Shown here in pieces: positions 34,051 to 47,200 of a stretch of 64,000 nucleotides of DNA. Each line of letters opens with the position of its first letter. Position 1 is the first letter of the stretch. The notes under the pieces were generated by a model. That model ran no database searches, was not told the origin of the DNA, and was given only the letters and a program-made list of their open reading frames with translations. Made by a program: the position numbers and the translations under genes. The stretch spans positions 744,001 to 808,000 of the forward strand of contig CAUJLY010000003.1 in assembly GCA_963281155.1 (NCBI GenBank). The letters run 5' to 3'. The stretch is from Rhabditophanes sp. KR3021 (taxonomy: Eukaryota > Nematoda > Chromadorea > Rhabditida > Alloionematidae).

Positions 34051-35646
34051 ATGGAAGCAACTGGCCAAAAGTTGCACAAGGTGGACGGCCTCACTACACT
34101 AGGAGAGAATGGTATCGTGCACACCATTTGCGACGAAGAAGAAGTCGCCTTTTCCAACTGGATCAACAACAACCTATCTGACGATGGTGACTTGGTCCAG
34201 CTTCTGCCCTTGGATCCGCAAAGCCAAGAACTCTACACCAAAATCAACGATGGCTTGATTCTGTGCAAGTTGATTAACCTGGCCGTAAGGGATACTATCG
34301 ATGAACGTGTCATCAATAAGAAGAACCTCAACACTTACACCAAGCTGGAGAACCTCACACTAAGTTTGATGTCGGCTCAAGCTATTGGATGTGCAATCAT
34401 CAATATTGATGCTGACGATTTATTCAAAGGAAAGCCACATCTCGTTCTTGGCTTATTGTGGCAGATTATTCGAATTGGTCTTTTCAATCAAATTGATCTT
34501 TCAAATGTACCGGGTCTCTTGAGAATTCTTGATAAGGATGAAAATGTTGAATCACTTAGGAAAATGTCACCTGAGGACATTTTAGTCAAATGGGTCAACT
34601 ATCACTTGGAGAAAGCAGGGTGTGGTAAAAAGTTGGGAAACTTTACTAATGACGTGCAAGATTCGGTCATCTACACGCATCTGCTTCATCAAATTGCGCC
34701 AAAGGGATCTGGCGTTGGTTTGGGGCCACTGTCGGTTGATGGGAATGTTGATAGAGCTGGGGCAATGCTGGAGGAAGCTGAAAAAATCGGTGTTCGCGAG
34801 TTCGTGTCTGCCGGGGATGTATCTAATGGTGTCTACAAGTTGAATCTTGCTTTTGTTGCTAATTTATTCAACAAATACCCTTCTCTTCCTGAACCAGATG
34901 TTGAAGAAGTTGAACTTATTGTTGCTGCCGACAAAGAAAGTAGAGAGGAGAAGACTTATAGAAATTGGATGAACAGTTTGGGAGTATCTTCTTGTGTAAA
35001 CTGGCTGTATGCTGATCTTCAAAATGGACTCGTTATCTTCCAACTATACGACATCATTCAGCCTGGTGTGGTTAATTGGAAGAAAGTGGTACAAACTTTC
35101 AGAAAGCTTCAGTCTATGATGGAGAAAATTTCGAATTGTAATTATGCTGTGGAGTTGGGGAGAGAATTGCGCTTTTCTTTGGTTGGAATTCAAGGCAAGG
35201 ACTTATATGATGGAAACAGAACTCTGACTCTGGCTTTGGTTTGGCAGTTGATGCGAGCTTACACTTTGGTGATCCTGTCTCAATGTACACATGCTAATGA
35301 CGGGAAACTTGTAGGAGATAAGGACATTATTGAGTGGGCTAATCAGAAATTAACTGCTTCTGGAAAAGAATCTAGCATCAAGGGGTTCCAGGATTCTACG
35401 ATCTCAAATGGGCGAGCTGTAATAGATCTTATCGATGCTATTGCTCCAGGATCAATCGACTACGAAATGGTTAAGGATCAAGGAGAATCAAAGCTTTCAA
35501 ACGCCAAATATGCTATCTCATCTGGCCGCAAAATTGGGGCCAAGATTTATGCACTTCCAGAAGATATCGTTGAAGTCAAACCGAAGATGGTAATGACTGT
35601 ATTTGCGTGCTTGATGGCTAGAGATTACAGTGGAACTAAAAACTAA
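34051..35646 (+). CDS. Plastin/fimbrin actin-bundling protein without EF-hands
   Basis: One exon, 531 aa. Four calponin-homology domains form two actin-binding units. CH1 (about residues 30-150) has INDGLILCKLINLAVRDTID and GKPHLVLGLLWQIIRIGLF. CH2 (about 175-280) has KLNLAFVANLFNKYPSLPEP. CH3 (about 305-410) has RNWMNSLGVSSCVNWLYADL and GNRTLTLALVWQLMRAYTL. CH4 (about 420-525) has VEVKPKMVMTVFACLMARDY. Plastins cross-link actin filaments in the cortex, microvilli and contractile ring. Usual plastins are about 620 aa with an N-terminal pair of EF-hands; here the protein starts directly before CH1, so calcium regulation is probably lost. No introns are present. AATAAA at about 35718 is the polyadenylation signal. 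CH domains are intact. The ATG is the first in frame after a likely splice acceptor. Confidence 0.93.
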   Translation: MEATGQKLHKVDGLTTLGENGIVHTICDEEEVAFSNWINNNLSDDGDLVQLLPLDPQSQELYTKINDGLILCKLINLAVRDTIDERVINKKNLNTYTKLENLTLSLMSAQAIGCAIINIDADDLFKGKPHLVLGLLWQIIRIGLFNQIDLSNVPGLLRILDKDENVESLRKMSPEDILVKWVNYHLEKAGCGKKLGNFTNDVQDSVIYTHLLHQIAPKGSGVGLGPLSVDGNVDRAGAMLEEAEKIGVREFVSAGDVSNGVYKLNLAFVANLFNKYPSLPEPDVEEVELIVAADKESREEKTYRNWMNSLGVSSCVNWLYADLQNGLVIFQLYDIIQPGVVNWKKVVQTFRKLQSMMEKISNCNYAVELGRELRFSLVGIQGKDLYDGNRTLTLALVWQLMRAYTLVILSQCTHANDGKLVGDKDIIEWANQKLTASGKESSIKGFQDSTISNGRAVIDLIDAIAPGSIDYEMVKDQGESKLSNAKYAISSGRKIGAKIYALPEDIVEVKPKMVMTVFACLMARDYSGTKN

Positions 35647-36693
35647 TTGGCACCCAACAACATCAAAACTCATAACTTGGGAATGTCTTTTTAAAATTAC
35701 TAGCTATTTAAAATATCAATAAAAATGATTTCTTTTACTTGCGTTCTTCTTTGTTTACTCTAACTTATTCTAGATAGCTGTTTCGCATCAAATTACATCA
35801 TCTAATATAAATTAATTAATACATCTAAATAATTGAAACAAATTAGTACATGACACTTTGCATTAAATCTATTCATATGCAATGCAAATATTTTAATCTG
35901 AAAATAACAACACCATTTATAACCTTGATTTGTGAAAAGTACCTTTGCGTTAATTTATTGGTAATAAAATAAAGATGCCAGACATCTGAAGAGAACGTCT
36001 TTTTGATGAACCACCCAGAGTTAATAGACACAAATACATTTATATTTAGTCACAAGTATATTTATATTTAGTGCAGATACAAATGCCCGTTATCAATCGG
36101 TTATGAAATAAATATTAGTGGTGTTACCTTGGGTGAAAGATATATGTGTATTTAGAGATTGATATATACTTATCAATTTCTCGCGTCATTCTTACCTTTA
36201 TTACAAACCGTTTAACCTAAACTTTTGGCAGAATATCAAAAGCTCCTTTCTATAGTAATATAGTTCATCAATAAGACAATGTCAAAAGTTTGTGTGTAAT
36301 TATGTTGTATCTTTACGTACTCTTATTATTTTAACGTATAATATTTATAATTTTGAATGTCAGGTTATTTCTACTTACCTTAACCTCCATCACAATCAAT
36401 GGCAAGTGCCACTGGAGTTGTTAAAATAATAAATCTATTACCTATCATTGACGTGTATGTAAGTAAACTTATTTTTTTGATTATTAATGTAACAAAATCC
36501 ATCCATATCATGTCACAAACAACAAAACGAATTATATTTTAATTAATTTCAGAATACACATACATTTTCACACGCTATTTTGTGCAAGTATTTATTTATG
36601 TGATATCAATTTATTTTATTTAATTTATTTATACTATTTGATAGCAATTTGAGATTGTACATATTGAAGTATTTTTATTAAATTATTTTATCT
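35647..36693. other. Intergenic, AT-rich
   Basis: About 1 kb between plastin and the next plus-strand gene. Beyond the plastin polyadenylation signal nothing recognised. Confidence 0.5.
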
Positions 36694-38361
36694 ATGCCGG
36701 CAAAGGGATTTGCCAAATTATTTAAGTCATGTTACCCTTCAGATACAATAAATGGGAAAAGGAAAAAGAAATTTAGTGATGATTATCAACTCCAATTGGG
36801 TGGAGATGATTTGATTTTAAATGGTTTTCCTATTTATGCAGTTCCTCAAAAGGCAGCGGTAACTTTTACTATTTTTTTTTATTAATCCTTTTTGATTACT
36901 CCTTTTTACTATAATTTTTCGATTACCTTTCTAAATTATTTTGTTTAGGGCACCTTGACGAGAAATCACTACCAAGCAAAGGTTGAAGGGAAGGACTTTA
37001 ACTTAGCAGACACGCCAAATGACATTCTATTCACTTCTGACATCATTCCAGGTTCGTCTGATGAAAATTCGCGACGTATCCTTCAAAAAATAGCTCTCAA
37101 AAATTATGAGCATAATGTGGCTGCCTCTACGTTAAGGAGAAATAACGAAAAAACTGAATTGGAAATAGATGAGACAAATGGATATGCAAGAATTGTCAAG
37201 ACACCGAAATCAATCAGGAAAAATATTCCTACTGATTTACCACCCTCTCCTTTGATGGGTTACATGACTAACAGGGAAACTTTTCCATCGCCCAAGTATT
37301 CAGAGAAAAAGTTTAGTACGGAATTTGATGCTTCCTTAACTAAACGTCTCAATTTGGAAGGTAAAAAGGGACAAGCAGCTAGGAAGGCTGGAAACGTTGA
37401 AGGAATCGGCGACATTAAGATAGACGATGGTAATATTTGCGAATCCGTTATAAAGCTACACCAGATCACAACAACAAATCAACAAATGCTATTAGATGCT
37501 GAAAATAGTTTGAATGAACAGGTTTCCCTGTTGAAGTGTAGAGACTCTCCTAAGGTTAACAGAGAACAAAATGGTGGAGTAGTTGGTGCAAGGTGGAGAT
37601 CAGCTGCCTTTTCGGGCACCAATCTAAAACCACTGTCTGCACTAATTCCTACTGAATTAAGAGAAAATGCATCTAAAATTCCCAAATTAGCCCATACTCC
37701 ATCAATTGCCTCCAAAAAGGATGTCATAGAAGAACCGATGATGACTAGGAGTTGCTTCCTACCTTCACCACAACCTGAACTCGCACCTACTACCAACGAT
37801 TCATCTTCATCACAAATAAAAAGAAATATGTCTTCTTCATTTCAACATATCAAAGAAATTAAAACACCACCTACAATCAAAAAGAACAAATTAAATAAAT
37901 TAAATCATCACAAATCAAGTGATCAAGTTGCTAATGATGGTAAGAAGCTTGAAATAAAAGGCGAACAGGAAAAGTTTGTAATGTCTTGTTGCAGTCCAAT
38001 TGAAAGCAGAAGAAATATTTCACGAAATTCGTCAGTTTATCAAATCAAAGTCAGCCAAATTGATAATGCTGTGAAAAAGAATGGTCTCTTTAATTCGAAT
38101 GAAAAGTATTGTAATTCTTACTCTTCATCCTCCTCATCCCTGAAGACATTAAATAATAAGGGGGATGAGACACCTATTAAGATGGCTCCATCAAAGGTAA
38201 ACGTTCCTTCGTGCATCAATAATTGCGGATCATCTGAAATAGTTTCCAAACTACTTCCCTCTTGCGTGAAGAAAGACGACAAAAAAAGACAGGATGGCTT
38301 TGTGACTGATGGGAATGATAATTTTCCCAAAAATGACGAGGTTAGTTACCATCAATTTTAG
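36694..38361 (+). CDS. Disordered Ser/Lys-rich protein, possibly the 5' exons of the PET-LIM gene
   Basis: Two exons, 36694-36858 and 36949-38361, with a 90-nt intron, give 525 aa if the frame runs to its stop. The N-terminal 90 residues look folded (SDDYQLQLGGDDLILNGFPI, KVEGKDFNLADTPNDILFTS). The rest is low-complexity, with Ser runs, many Lys/Asn and PxxP-like pieces (TDLPPSPLMG, SPQPELAPT). No known domain seen. The last sense codons end AATGACGAG/gttagt, a credible phase-0 donor at 38341. The PET-LIM exon at 41300 opens at phase 0 and is readable upstream of its own first ATG, so the two may be one gene (about 1,238 aa). If not joined, the stop at 38361 is used. Function unknown. Confidence 0.6.
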
Positions 38362-41299
38362 CTACTTATTTGACCGATTTCTCTAAATGGTTGTTAAATA
38401 AATACACACCATTAATTACTCCTATACATACATATAATAACATAATATTTTTAAAGCATTATTGAAAACTAAAAATATTTGTTATACAGCAGTAAGTAAA
38501 ATACAAAAGCGATTAGCAACAGTTGAACTCCATTGTTCGAGACAAAATTTCGAACAATATTATTTTTTAACCAGTAAATTACTCTCTTTTAAAACATCAT
38601 AGCAATTCCTTTATTTATTTGTTTACGAGACAACTTATTTTTAACACTAATAAAGTCCCAACAACTAAAAATATTCAACCATTTCGACAAATTTCTGATA
38701 CAACCAATCACACCTAATTTTTCAATTTTTACCTGTCTCCCCTTTCAACAACTCATTCAAAATAAAAGATTAATTACCTTTTATATGTGATAGAATATTA
38801 ATTTATATTCAATCACCACATGCTTTCGAACTATTTATTAGAAACAATTTTGATCGTGAAATGACTAAGTAACATGCTCACCTTTTTTATAAATTACTAT
38901 ATACTTCTTTTATCCTTTGGGTAACCTTAGGTAATTTAGATGAAAACAAGGCTAGAGATTATGTAATAATATCAAGTTTTGTGGCATCGCCTCAGATTGA
39001 CATGCTTAGATATTTCTAGTCACTTTCTTTATTTCGTCTTTATGTTTTATTTACATTTTCCCACAATTTTCAATTCCATTTTGTCAACTACCTTTACCAT
39101 CAAAGTACCTACTTTATTGCAACAAAACCATTGTTACAGTTTTTGATTTGATGATATATTTAATCAACATAAAAAAAGTCAAAAAATCAAAACTTTAATT
39201 CAATTTTTGTTGGAAAAGGTGTGTGTAGATCTATTCAATTCATTGAACTCTTTATGACCACAAAATGAGTGAGGTGATAAGGTGTGTTTGATGAGACAAA
39301 TAAGGGCTTTTTATATTTGACTATTTCCGGTGGTGTATAAAAAGATGGGGGAATTGGTTGCGCTCACACAACAAATCGTGCCTGCTCTTCATCTTTGTTT
39401 TGTAACCTATTTTATTGCCTTGCCTTTTTTAGTAACTTTTGATTCAAATTTGGCTACACAAATCCATTGTACTTCTATATTTTTTCCGATTCATTTTATC
39501 ATAACTTACAGACTAACAAATGTATACATGTTATTAACTCATCGAAGGATCACCTAATAACACAATAAATCCACCCAATCCTTTCTTCATCAATAATCAA
39601 AATTTCCATTTCACCCATATATCGAGACTACTAATTGAACATATCCAAATACATCTACCCTTACATAGACATTCTTCCTTTGAACGTGTAAACATATGAA
39701 AATTTCAACGCACATCCATAACCAATATATACTAACATATCTTCTTTATTATTGACTACTACCACATCTTTCTAATCACTGTTTCTTAACCAAAAATTAA
39801 TCTTCTTCTATTTATATATAGAGCTTAATTGTATAGACATAACCTTTTGGTAATTAAAACATTTCTGACAATTTTTTGTTGTGTTTGGATAGGAGTCGTT
39901 TTTTGTGGCAATATTTATTTTTGAGATTTATCTTTATTACTTAGGTTAGACAACATTCATACCTTTATGTGATGAAGCTAGTTTGTTTTGAAGGTACTCT
40001 TTCTTGAGCTTAGTGAATAGTTTTTGAATGAAGAATCTATAACCATGACTTACCCATGAAATTTAAATTATTTTTAAGTGATTTTAAAGTAATTTGGATG
40101 CAATTAGAAATCATTTGTCGAGTGTTTATAATAAGGATAGAACTTTTGTCATAATACATTAATCAAAAAGAAGAAATTCTTCTCCCGTATTATGCATTAT
40201 TCCTAAGGATCATGTTATTAAACAAATGTCCAAGTGTACACAATTAAGCTTCTTCCGTCTTTATTAAACTGACAATTAAAAAAAGTAATGTTGTTGAAGG
40301 ATTATACTCCTTTGTTGAGATGATGAGCAATTTAAAAGTTCTACAACACAACCTGTACATATTTATTGAATTTATTTTTTGATTCACCACAACTTATAGT
40401 ACAATATGATTATTTTATTAACTAGAGCATCATAATGGGCCGTTGATTAGAGTAACGGTAAAATATTGAGGTATTGTCGAAAGATGACATTTATTTTTGG
40501 ATTTTAATCAGTAGCTTCATAACAAAAAAGAGCATACAAGTGTCTTGTATGTATAGATTTTGAATTTAATAACACTTTGGAATCAACCTTTGTCACGTCC
40601 GCGAACTATTAACTTGAAAGGTTTTTAACCAAAAACAATGTCAAACTTTTTGTTCAAAAAGACATCATTTTGTAAATCCTCTCTTGCCTACATAACTAAT
40701 CTTGTGTCAATTGTTATTATTTTAACAAGATAGCTTAATCAATTGTGAATATGACGTCCTACCGTTTTTAACTAATGTATATATAAGTTCTAAACAAAAA
40801 AGAGTGTACATCATCCACATAATATGTATCTAATATATTCTCATTTTGCATTAAATCAGAAGAAAAAATAACATATCACCACTAGATTCCACCCTAACTA
40901 GATTGTCAATTTGTGGTTGTATTAATTACAAAATTAAGCTGTCTCATGCATAGACAAATTCAGTAAAGTTTCTTTGAAGAATATGTGTATACTATTTAGT
41001 ATAGTAACAAGGAGAATGTATTTGTATTTATGACTAATTTGTATCGACTAAATATAATCAAGAATCATTTTTAACATTTTGTTAATTTAATTAATGAAGG
41101 GAGACCTTTTTTATAAAGACAATAATACTTTTCACTTAATTTAATAATAATTATTTGATGGGTAACTAACTCTTTTTGATGGATGATTAAACTTCATTTT
41201 TCTATTTATATAAAAGACTCTACTTCCTTCATCGCCATCTAATTTACCTAAAATAACATTTTATCAACTACTTACTCTTATTAATATTACCTATTACAG
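38362..41299. other. Long non-coding stretch: intergenic or a 2.96-kb intron
   Basis: No coding block on either strand and no recognisable RNA gene. If the disordered protein and the PET-LIM protein are one gene, this is an intron (38341-41299); otherwise it is the PET-LIM promoter region. Confidence 0.5.
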
Positions 41300-44200
41300 A
41301 AAGTAACATTACGCACCAAAAAAAAAATCGGAATAGCAGGTTTAGAAAAAGTTCAAGACACAACAACAAATATGGCTATGATTGCAACTGTTTACCCTTT
41401 TAAAAGAAACACCAACCAAGCCGACTCCAATCAAGTCGACATCAAAAAGAAAGGCTATGAGAGTGATGATGATTATGACAGAAGTCACTTTAAGATAGAA
41501 GATGTTACTGATGATCCTAATGTAAGTTACTTATAAATTGACGGTCCAATAATCTTTTTAGTACAAAAGTCCAGATGAAAATGAAAATTACGAAGGTTCC
41601 TTGGTTGAGTACTGCAAATTAGATCAAAATAAAAATGCATTCAATCCGAGAAACTCAGTATTTGAGGCTGTTTCCATGACGCAACAAACATATCCCGAAC
41701 ACAAACCGCCTGAGGTAAGTATTTATTTATCTATTCCTAAACTAATAAATCTTATTTTGGTTTACCAAAAGTCATAACAATTAAATTAAATCCTAAAAAA
41801 TGTTTTATAAACTATGTCATTAAATAATAGGACCATAAGGAAAACGATTAACTTTTTCACTTGGCAAATAAAAAAAATTTATTTTAAAAAACAATGCTTC
41901 AACCATTTTACTATCTTCCACCAACAAAAGAAGATGTACCCACGCCCCAATTTTTTTATTATAAGCTTTTTAGTTTTATCTTTTGATAACAAAAAAAGAA
42001 TAAGGCCAATTTATTTAAAATAGAAGAGGTTATAAAAATTCTTTTTATATACTAACAAAGAATGATGTCTCGAATTTTTATATCTCGGAAACACAGCAAA
42101 CCATTTTTGCTTTTTGAATAAATATTCATAACCTTCTTCGCTCAATCAAATGCCAAGTTGAATTAATTTTTAAGATTTCAAAATTGTATCATGCCATCAC
42201 ATTTAATAACAAAAGTTTTTATCCTCAACATAGATATATCTCCATATTCTCATAAACAATAGCTTATTTATATGTTGTATACATTTGTAGGATTGATAAA
42301 TGTTTCTAGAACCAAAAAATTATGTGTCTTTCAAGGCATAAAGATAAAAGTTATTGCCATTTAAAGAAAAGGATACATTTATTTAAATTCAAACACTTCT
42401 CATGTTATGACTTGGCCTTCTTATTAAGCGCCATAAACATTTTGTTATCTTAGAAATAAATAGTACATAAAGTACACATTTTTAAGTAGCATAAAGTTAT
42501 AAATAAAGTGATTTGGTGAGATAAGCCAGGATGTGTTTTAGATTGCGTAATTATGAAAAGATAAATATTTCATTACTTGTAAAAAATCATTTACAATAAA
42601 TTAGTTTGCATCTGTTCATTTGACATAAAGTTCACCTAAATCAATCCCTATTCCCTCTCTCCTACGCTTTCCCTAGAGCAAAATACCATTACACTAATTA
42701 CCCTTTGTAAAATCCATTTAATTTTTGTCTTTCTACAAATAATGTCCCCTTAACCAAAAATGAAGCTTCTTTTTGTTCAAAAAGTTCTAGAGGTCCATCA
42801 TTAGGTTGCTATTCAAATTTAGTGGACCAGTACAAGGGACACATCCTTTTTAATGCCCCTTTGTACTTTCACTTATCAAAAAAGATTATCTCATTGAGTT
42901 TATAATTTGTTGGTGCATCCACTTGTACTATAAATATAGTAATTATTTATTAATAAAATAACTTTTGTTGACACCTTATGCATCGACATTAGTTAAATAA
43001 GGCGTTATCTGCCTAATTTACCATGCCCTAATCCTCCAAAAGATCATCAATTAAAAGAGTATAACTTTTGATTCCAAATATCCTCCCAAAGTCTGCATTT
43101 ATAAATATTTATATAAAGTTCAAATTATGTTATTTTACCCAACTCTTCATCCCCCCACCACAACAACCTTTCAAAGGAAATAAACAAAAAAGTTTCCTCT
43201 TTTGTGTTTGCTTGATATATCCCATTCATCTTTAGGACTTGAGCATTAAAAATCTTAAGTATTGTTAAAAGTTTAAAGTTATGACAGATTTCGGGTTAAG
43301 GATTTGCAAGTATGGTGTTGGTGTAGGAATGGGAAACTGTTTTGGGGTTTTTGGTGGCAAAGTTGGTACCAAAAATTATATTTTGATAACACATGAACAT
43401 ATGCTGACTGGAATGCATTCTAAACTTTTGTGTTGTTCGTTTATATTATTTAATTTGGGGAGAAATTATGGTTATAAACATACAAAATATTGTAGACACG
43501 AAAAAGTGTCAACAAATTGCATTGTCACCCCAAAAATGATGCTTCTTATTGTCACCCCACAAAGGATGTTTCTTTAGGCAAAAAAGACGATCCACACCAC
43601 AATTTGTATCATCATTTTCTGCCTTATTTAATCCTCATCCCATCATCAAGCCGCAAGCTTTCAAAGTCTTTTGTGGCTTCATTTTTGTCCTACTATTTTT
43701 TGTGTTGTCAAAGCCAATTGACAAATTAAAATAAACTTCAATTTTATGAAAAGACGGCCCTTTCTTATAAATATATCACTAAATTTTTAATACTAATTTA
43801 AAACAACAAAATAAAAAAGACAGGACAAAACGTAAGGATACTTAGTAGAGAGGTTTTCTTTGACAAATAAATAAATATAGTCAGTGTACGTTTTTGCATA
43901 TAATTCTACTTAAAACATATAAACATTTAAGCTTCTTTTGTCGACACATGTAGTTTATTTTAATAGTTTGCTAACTTCTTCCACAATTTTCAATGAATAT
44001 GTATCATCATCTTCAATTTAAGTTATAAATATCTATTGCTTCCATATATTTAATGCCTTTTGAGATGTTTAGAAAAAGGACAAGACCTTTTGGAGCTTGA
44101 TTAGGCTCAAATTGTACAAAAAAACAAACATTTAATGCCAATCATGACCACAACAATTTTGAAAACTAATTTTAGCTTTGCTTAAATATAATGTTCCATC

Positions 44201-47200
44201 CTAATCTTAAACTATACTACTCAATATTTCCCTAAGCTAATAGTTAAAGATAAATGCCATACTCATAAAATCAGTGCATTTATGGGTTGTAGGAGTGTAC
44301 TCAATCATTTACAATGATTTCCACTTCTCCAGAGACATTTATTAAAATAGCTAGCTAGTTGGTACTTTAAATTGGAACTCTAAGTTTATTTTATTGAAGA
44401 TGACTTTTAACTTAGACTTTGTTTGAACATTCGCTGTTTACCATTTAAATTGTATATATTTATCGTTCTTATACCTTACTTGATCAAAAAACAAACTAAT
44501 CCATTTACTTTTGTGGTTAAGGAAATGGAATTGTCTTTAGAACCCTAAATTTGATTGGCTCTTTCCAATTATATAACCCCAACAAAAAACAACTATACAA
44601 ACCTTTTTTTGAAACTTTATATTCTTCCTTCAAACCAACTAACTTCCTCTTTATTTATAGACTCCAAGATTTAGAAACACTGAACCGTCAGAACCTATTC
44701 CTTCTAAGAGTTACAGGTATTCTTTGACAAAACAATATCCGGATCACCAAAAAAGTCAAACAGATCTTTTGGTAAGATCTTTTCAAAAATTTAACGTTTC
44801 TTCAATGGCCAATATATTGGATGTGGGAGTTGGAGAGCCATGCATGAATTCGGCTACTTGTAGATGTCATGGATTTGGACCTCATAAATGGAGGTATGTT
44901 TGAGGTTAAATTTAAAGCCAAGGCTACAATAAATTACATAAAAACCCATTATTATTAAGTTAAGTCAAATGTCATAACAAAAAGAGACCCTTTAATTGAT
45001 GAACTTCCAAACACACGCCATCTCACATATCATATTTTGACTTAGTTGATTTGTCCTTTCCAAAAAATAAAAATGTATCAATTTTTAGCAAAAATCTAAA
45101 ACACATTTGAGACTAAACAAAACATTTTCTGACATCTTAATCACTTTTGAAATTGTTTTTGCCACCCAAATCAAGGAACTTCCATAAACAACCTTTGAAA
45201 GAAAAGAAGATTGATGTCAATATCTTTTGTTAAATTATTTTTGTTGTGAAACCTAAATTATTAATTTTGGAGACGTCACTTTACTGATTTACATATCAAT
45301 CCACAAGAGACAAAATAAAAATAAGGGATATTTGTGTTCAAAACTGGGCAAGTCATTCTTTGTTGAAGAGCTTCATCCAAAAACTTCCTAACTGACCACA
45401 GGAATCTATTCCATATCAATTACGATTGCCCAATTCACTTAACTACTGCCCAGACTGCCACATAACGTTTCCCTACCAAACAATGCCCCAACCCATTATA
45501 ACATCAAATATAAATTCATGTCATGCTATATCATTTTCTTATTTATTTATCCACACTTTCCTCTTTATATCAAATTGAATTTAAAAGTTTTGGTGTCTTA
45601 ATGGAAGAAGGCTTTGAGATTGAGATTGGACGTTTTTTGACATCCTTTAGTATTTTTATTGTTAAACTTAAATATGATGGTATTTGTCTTGACGTTTGGG
45701 TTTAATATTGTGGTGATTGTTGGGTTTGATATTGTGGTGATTTTGGGATTAATATTAGCTAAATTGTGGTGGTCCTTCTTATACAAATTGTTACTTGATA
45801 ATATATAAATTTTTACTCCTTAATATATATTTGTAGTGCTCCTTTCTTATCTGATTATACTTATTTGATGGACCAAAAAAAGTCACTAGTAGATTCAAAA
45901 AAGATAATGAATGATTTTGGCAATACTACCAACATTCAAATCATTCATTCATCCTTGCTACCCATTTGTCACCCAACACTACCAAATCTCGACCCAAAAC
46001 GAAGCTCTAGTTCCTTTTACAATTTTTAACTTTTGCCTAGTCTGTATTATTAGATATATATTTTGCAAAAAGATTTACTTTTTGTATTTAAATGGTCGGT
46101 TGCAAAAAAAGGTCATGAAACAGAGTAAATTGGACAGGAAAATTAATTTAGTTTTGGGATTTGATAAAATTACACTTCCCAAAAATGTAAGCACTATCCA
46201 TTTAGTAACTCTGGCACTTTCCCCATAAAATCCCCACCTGATGCCACCACAGCCAACTTTATAATTCCCAACTACTCTAAATACATATCATCCATATTAC
46301 AAAAACTATACTTCCTTGCCAAAATAGTTTCTATTAAACAGGCAATGTTTATTTTATTGTGTGATGATAATTTATTCTTCCAAAAAATAAAAGATGTTTA
46401 TTTTTGAGATGAAATAAATAAACATACTTTGATATTCACTAGTTTTAAATATTAGTTCTGTCTCATTTATTTTCATTATTCGGTTTCATTATATCATCAT
46501 TTATTAATATTATTATTGTCTGTGAATAAATTCGTGTGGTAATATTGTGTTTGACAAAAAGATTCTTCAAATAGTGTTAACCATCATAAATAATCAACTT
46601 TAATTTGGTGACATTAATAATTCAATAAATTGAACGGCTTCAAAATGAAAATGTGTGTCTAAAAAATGTACTACCTCAATCAACCCTAAATGACTTGATT
46701 ACTAATATATACTTTCCCTTACCATAAAGCTTTGATGCTATTTACATTTAGAGTACCTTTCTCATGGGGATACTTTCAAATTTAATATGTTCACTCCAAT
46801 GCTGGTTCTTTTATTTAAATTGTACAACCTATCATTAATTCTATGTACCTTCTTTTGAAAAGACTTGGACTTTGTCATTTTTAAAAGTAGTTCACTTATT
46901 TGGCTATTTAATATTTGTTTACATTTGATTTGTGGGGATGGTTCATTTGATTTTGATGACTTCAATTATCTTGCTTAAATGGTTTTTGAGTAAATGTTGT
47001 TCGTTATAAAAAAGACTCAGAAAAAGATAATGTTGTGTGAATAGTAATATTTTTGATAATAAATGTACTATAATCCCCTTTAAATGAAGTTTAAAAAATT
47101 AGTCCCTTCATTGATTTGAGTGAATCTTGCCAATTAAGCAATTTTTGGTGTCTTGCCGGATGACATAAATAATTTGACAATGAATATAAGTAATATTAGT

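Noticed and set aside
40438..40480. A possible tRNA-like stretch (gccgttgattagagtaacgg)
   Set aside because: No cloverleaf could be folded by eye and no A/B box pair is present.
43281..43577. 98-codon plus-strand frame with a Gly/Val-rich start ([19 protein letters not shown])
   Set aside because: Lies in a PET-LIM intron, has no homologous feel or splice context, and soon becomes low-complexity; chance frame.
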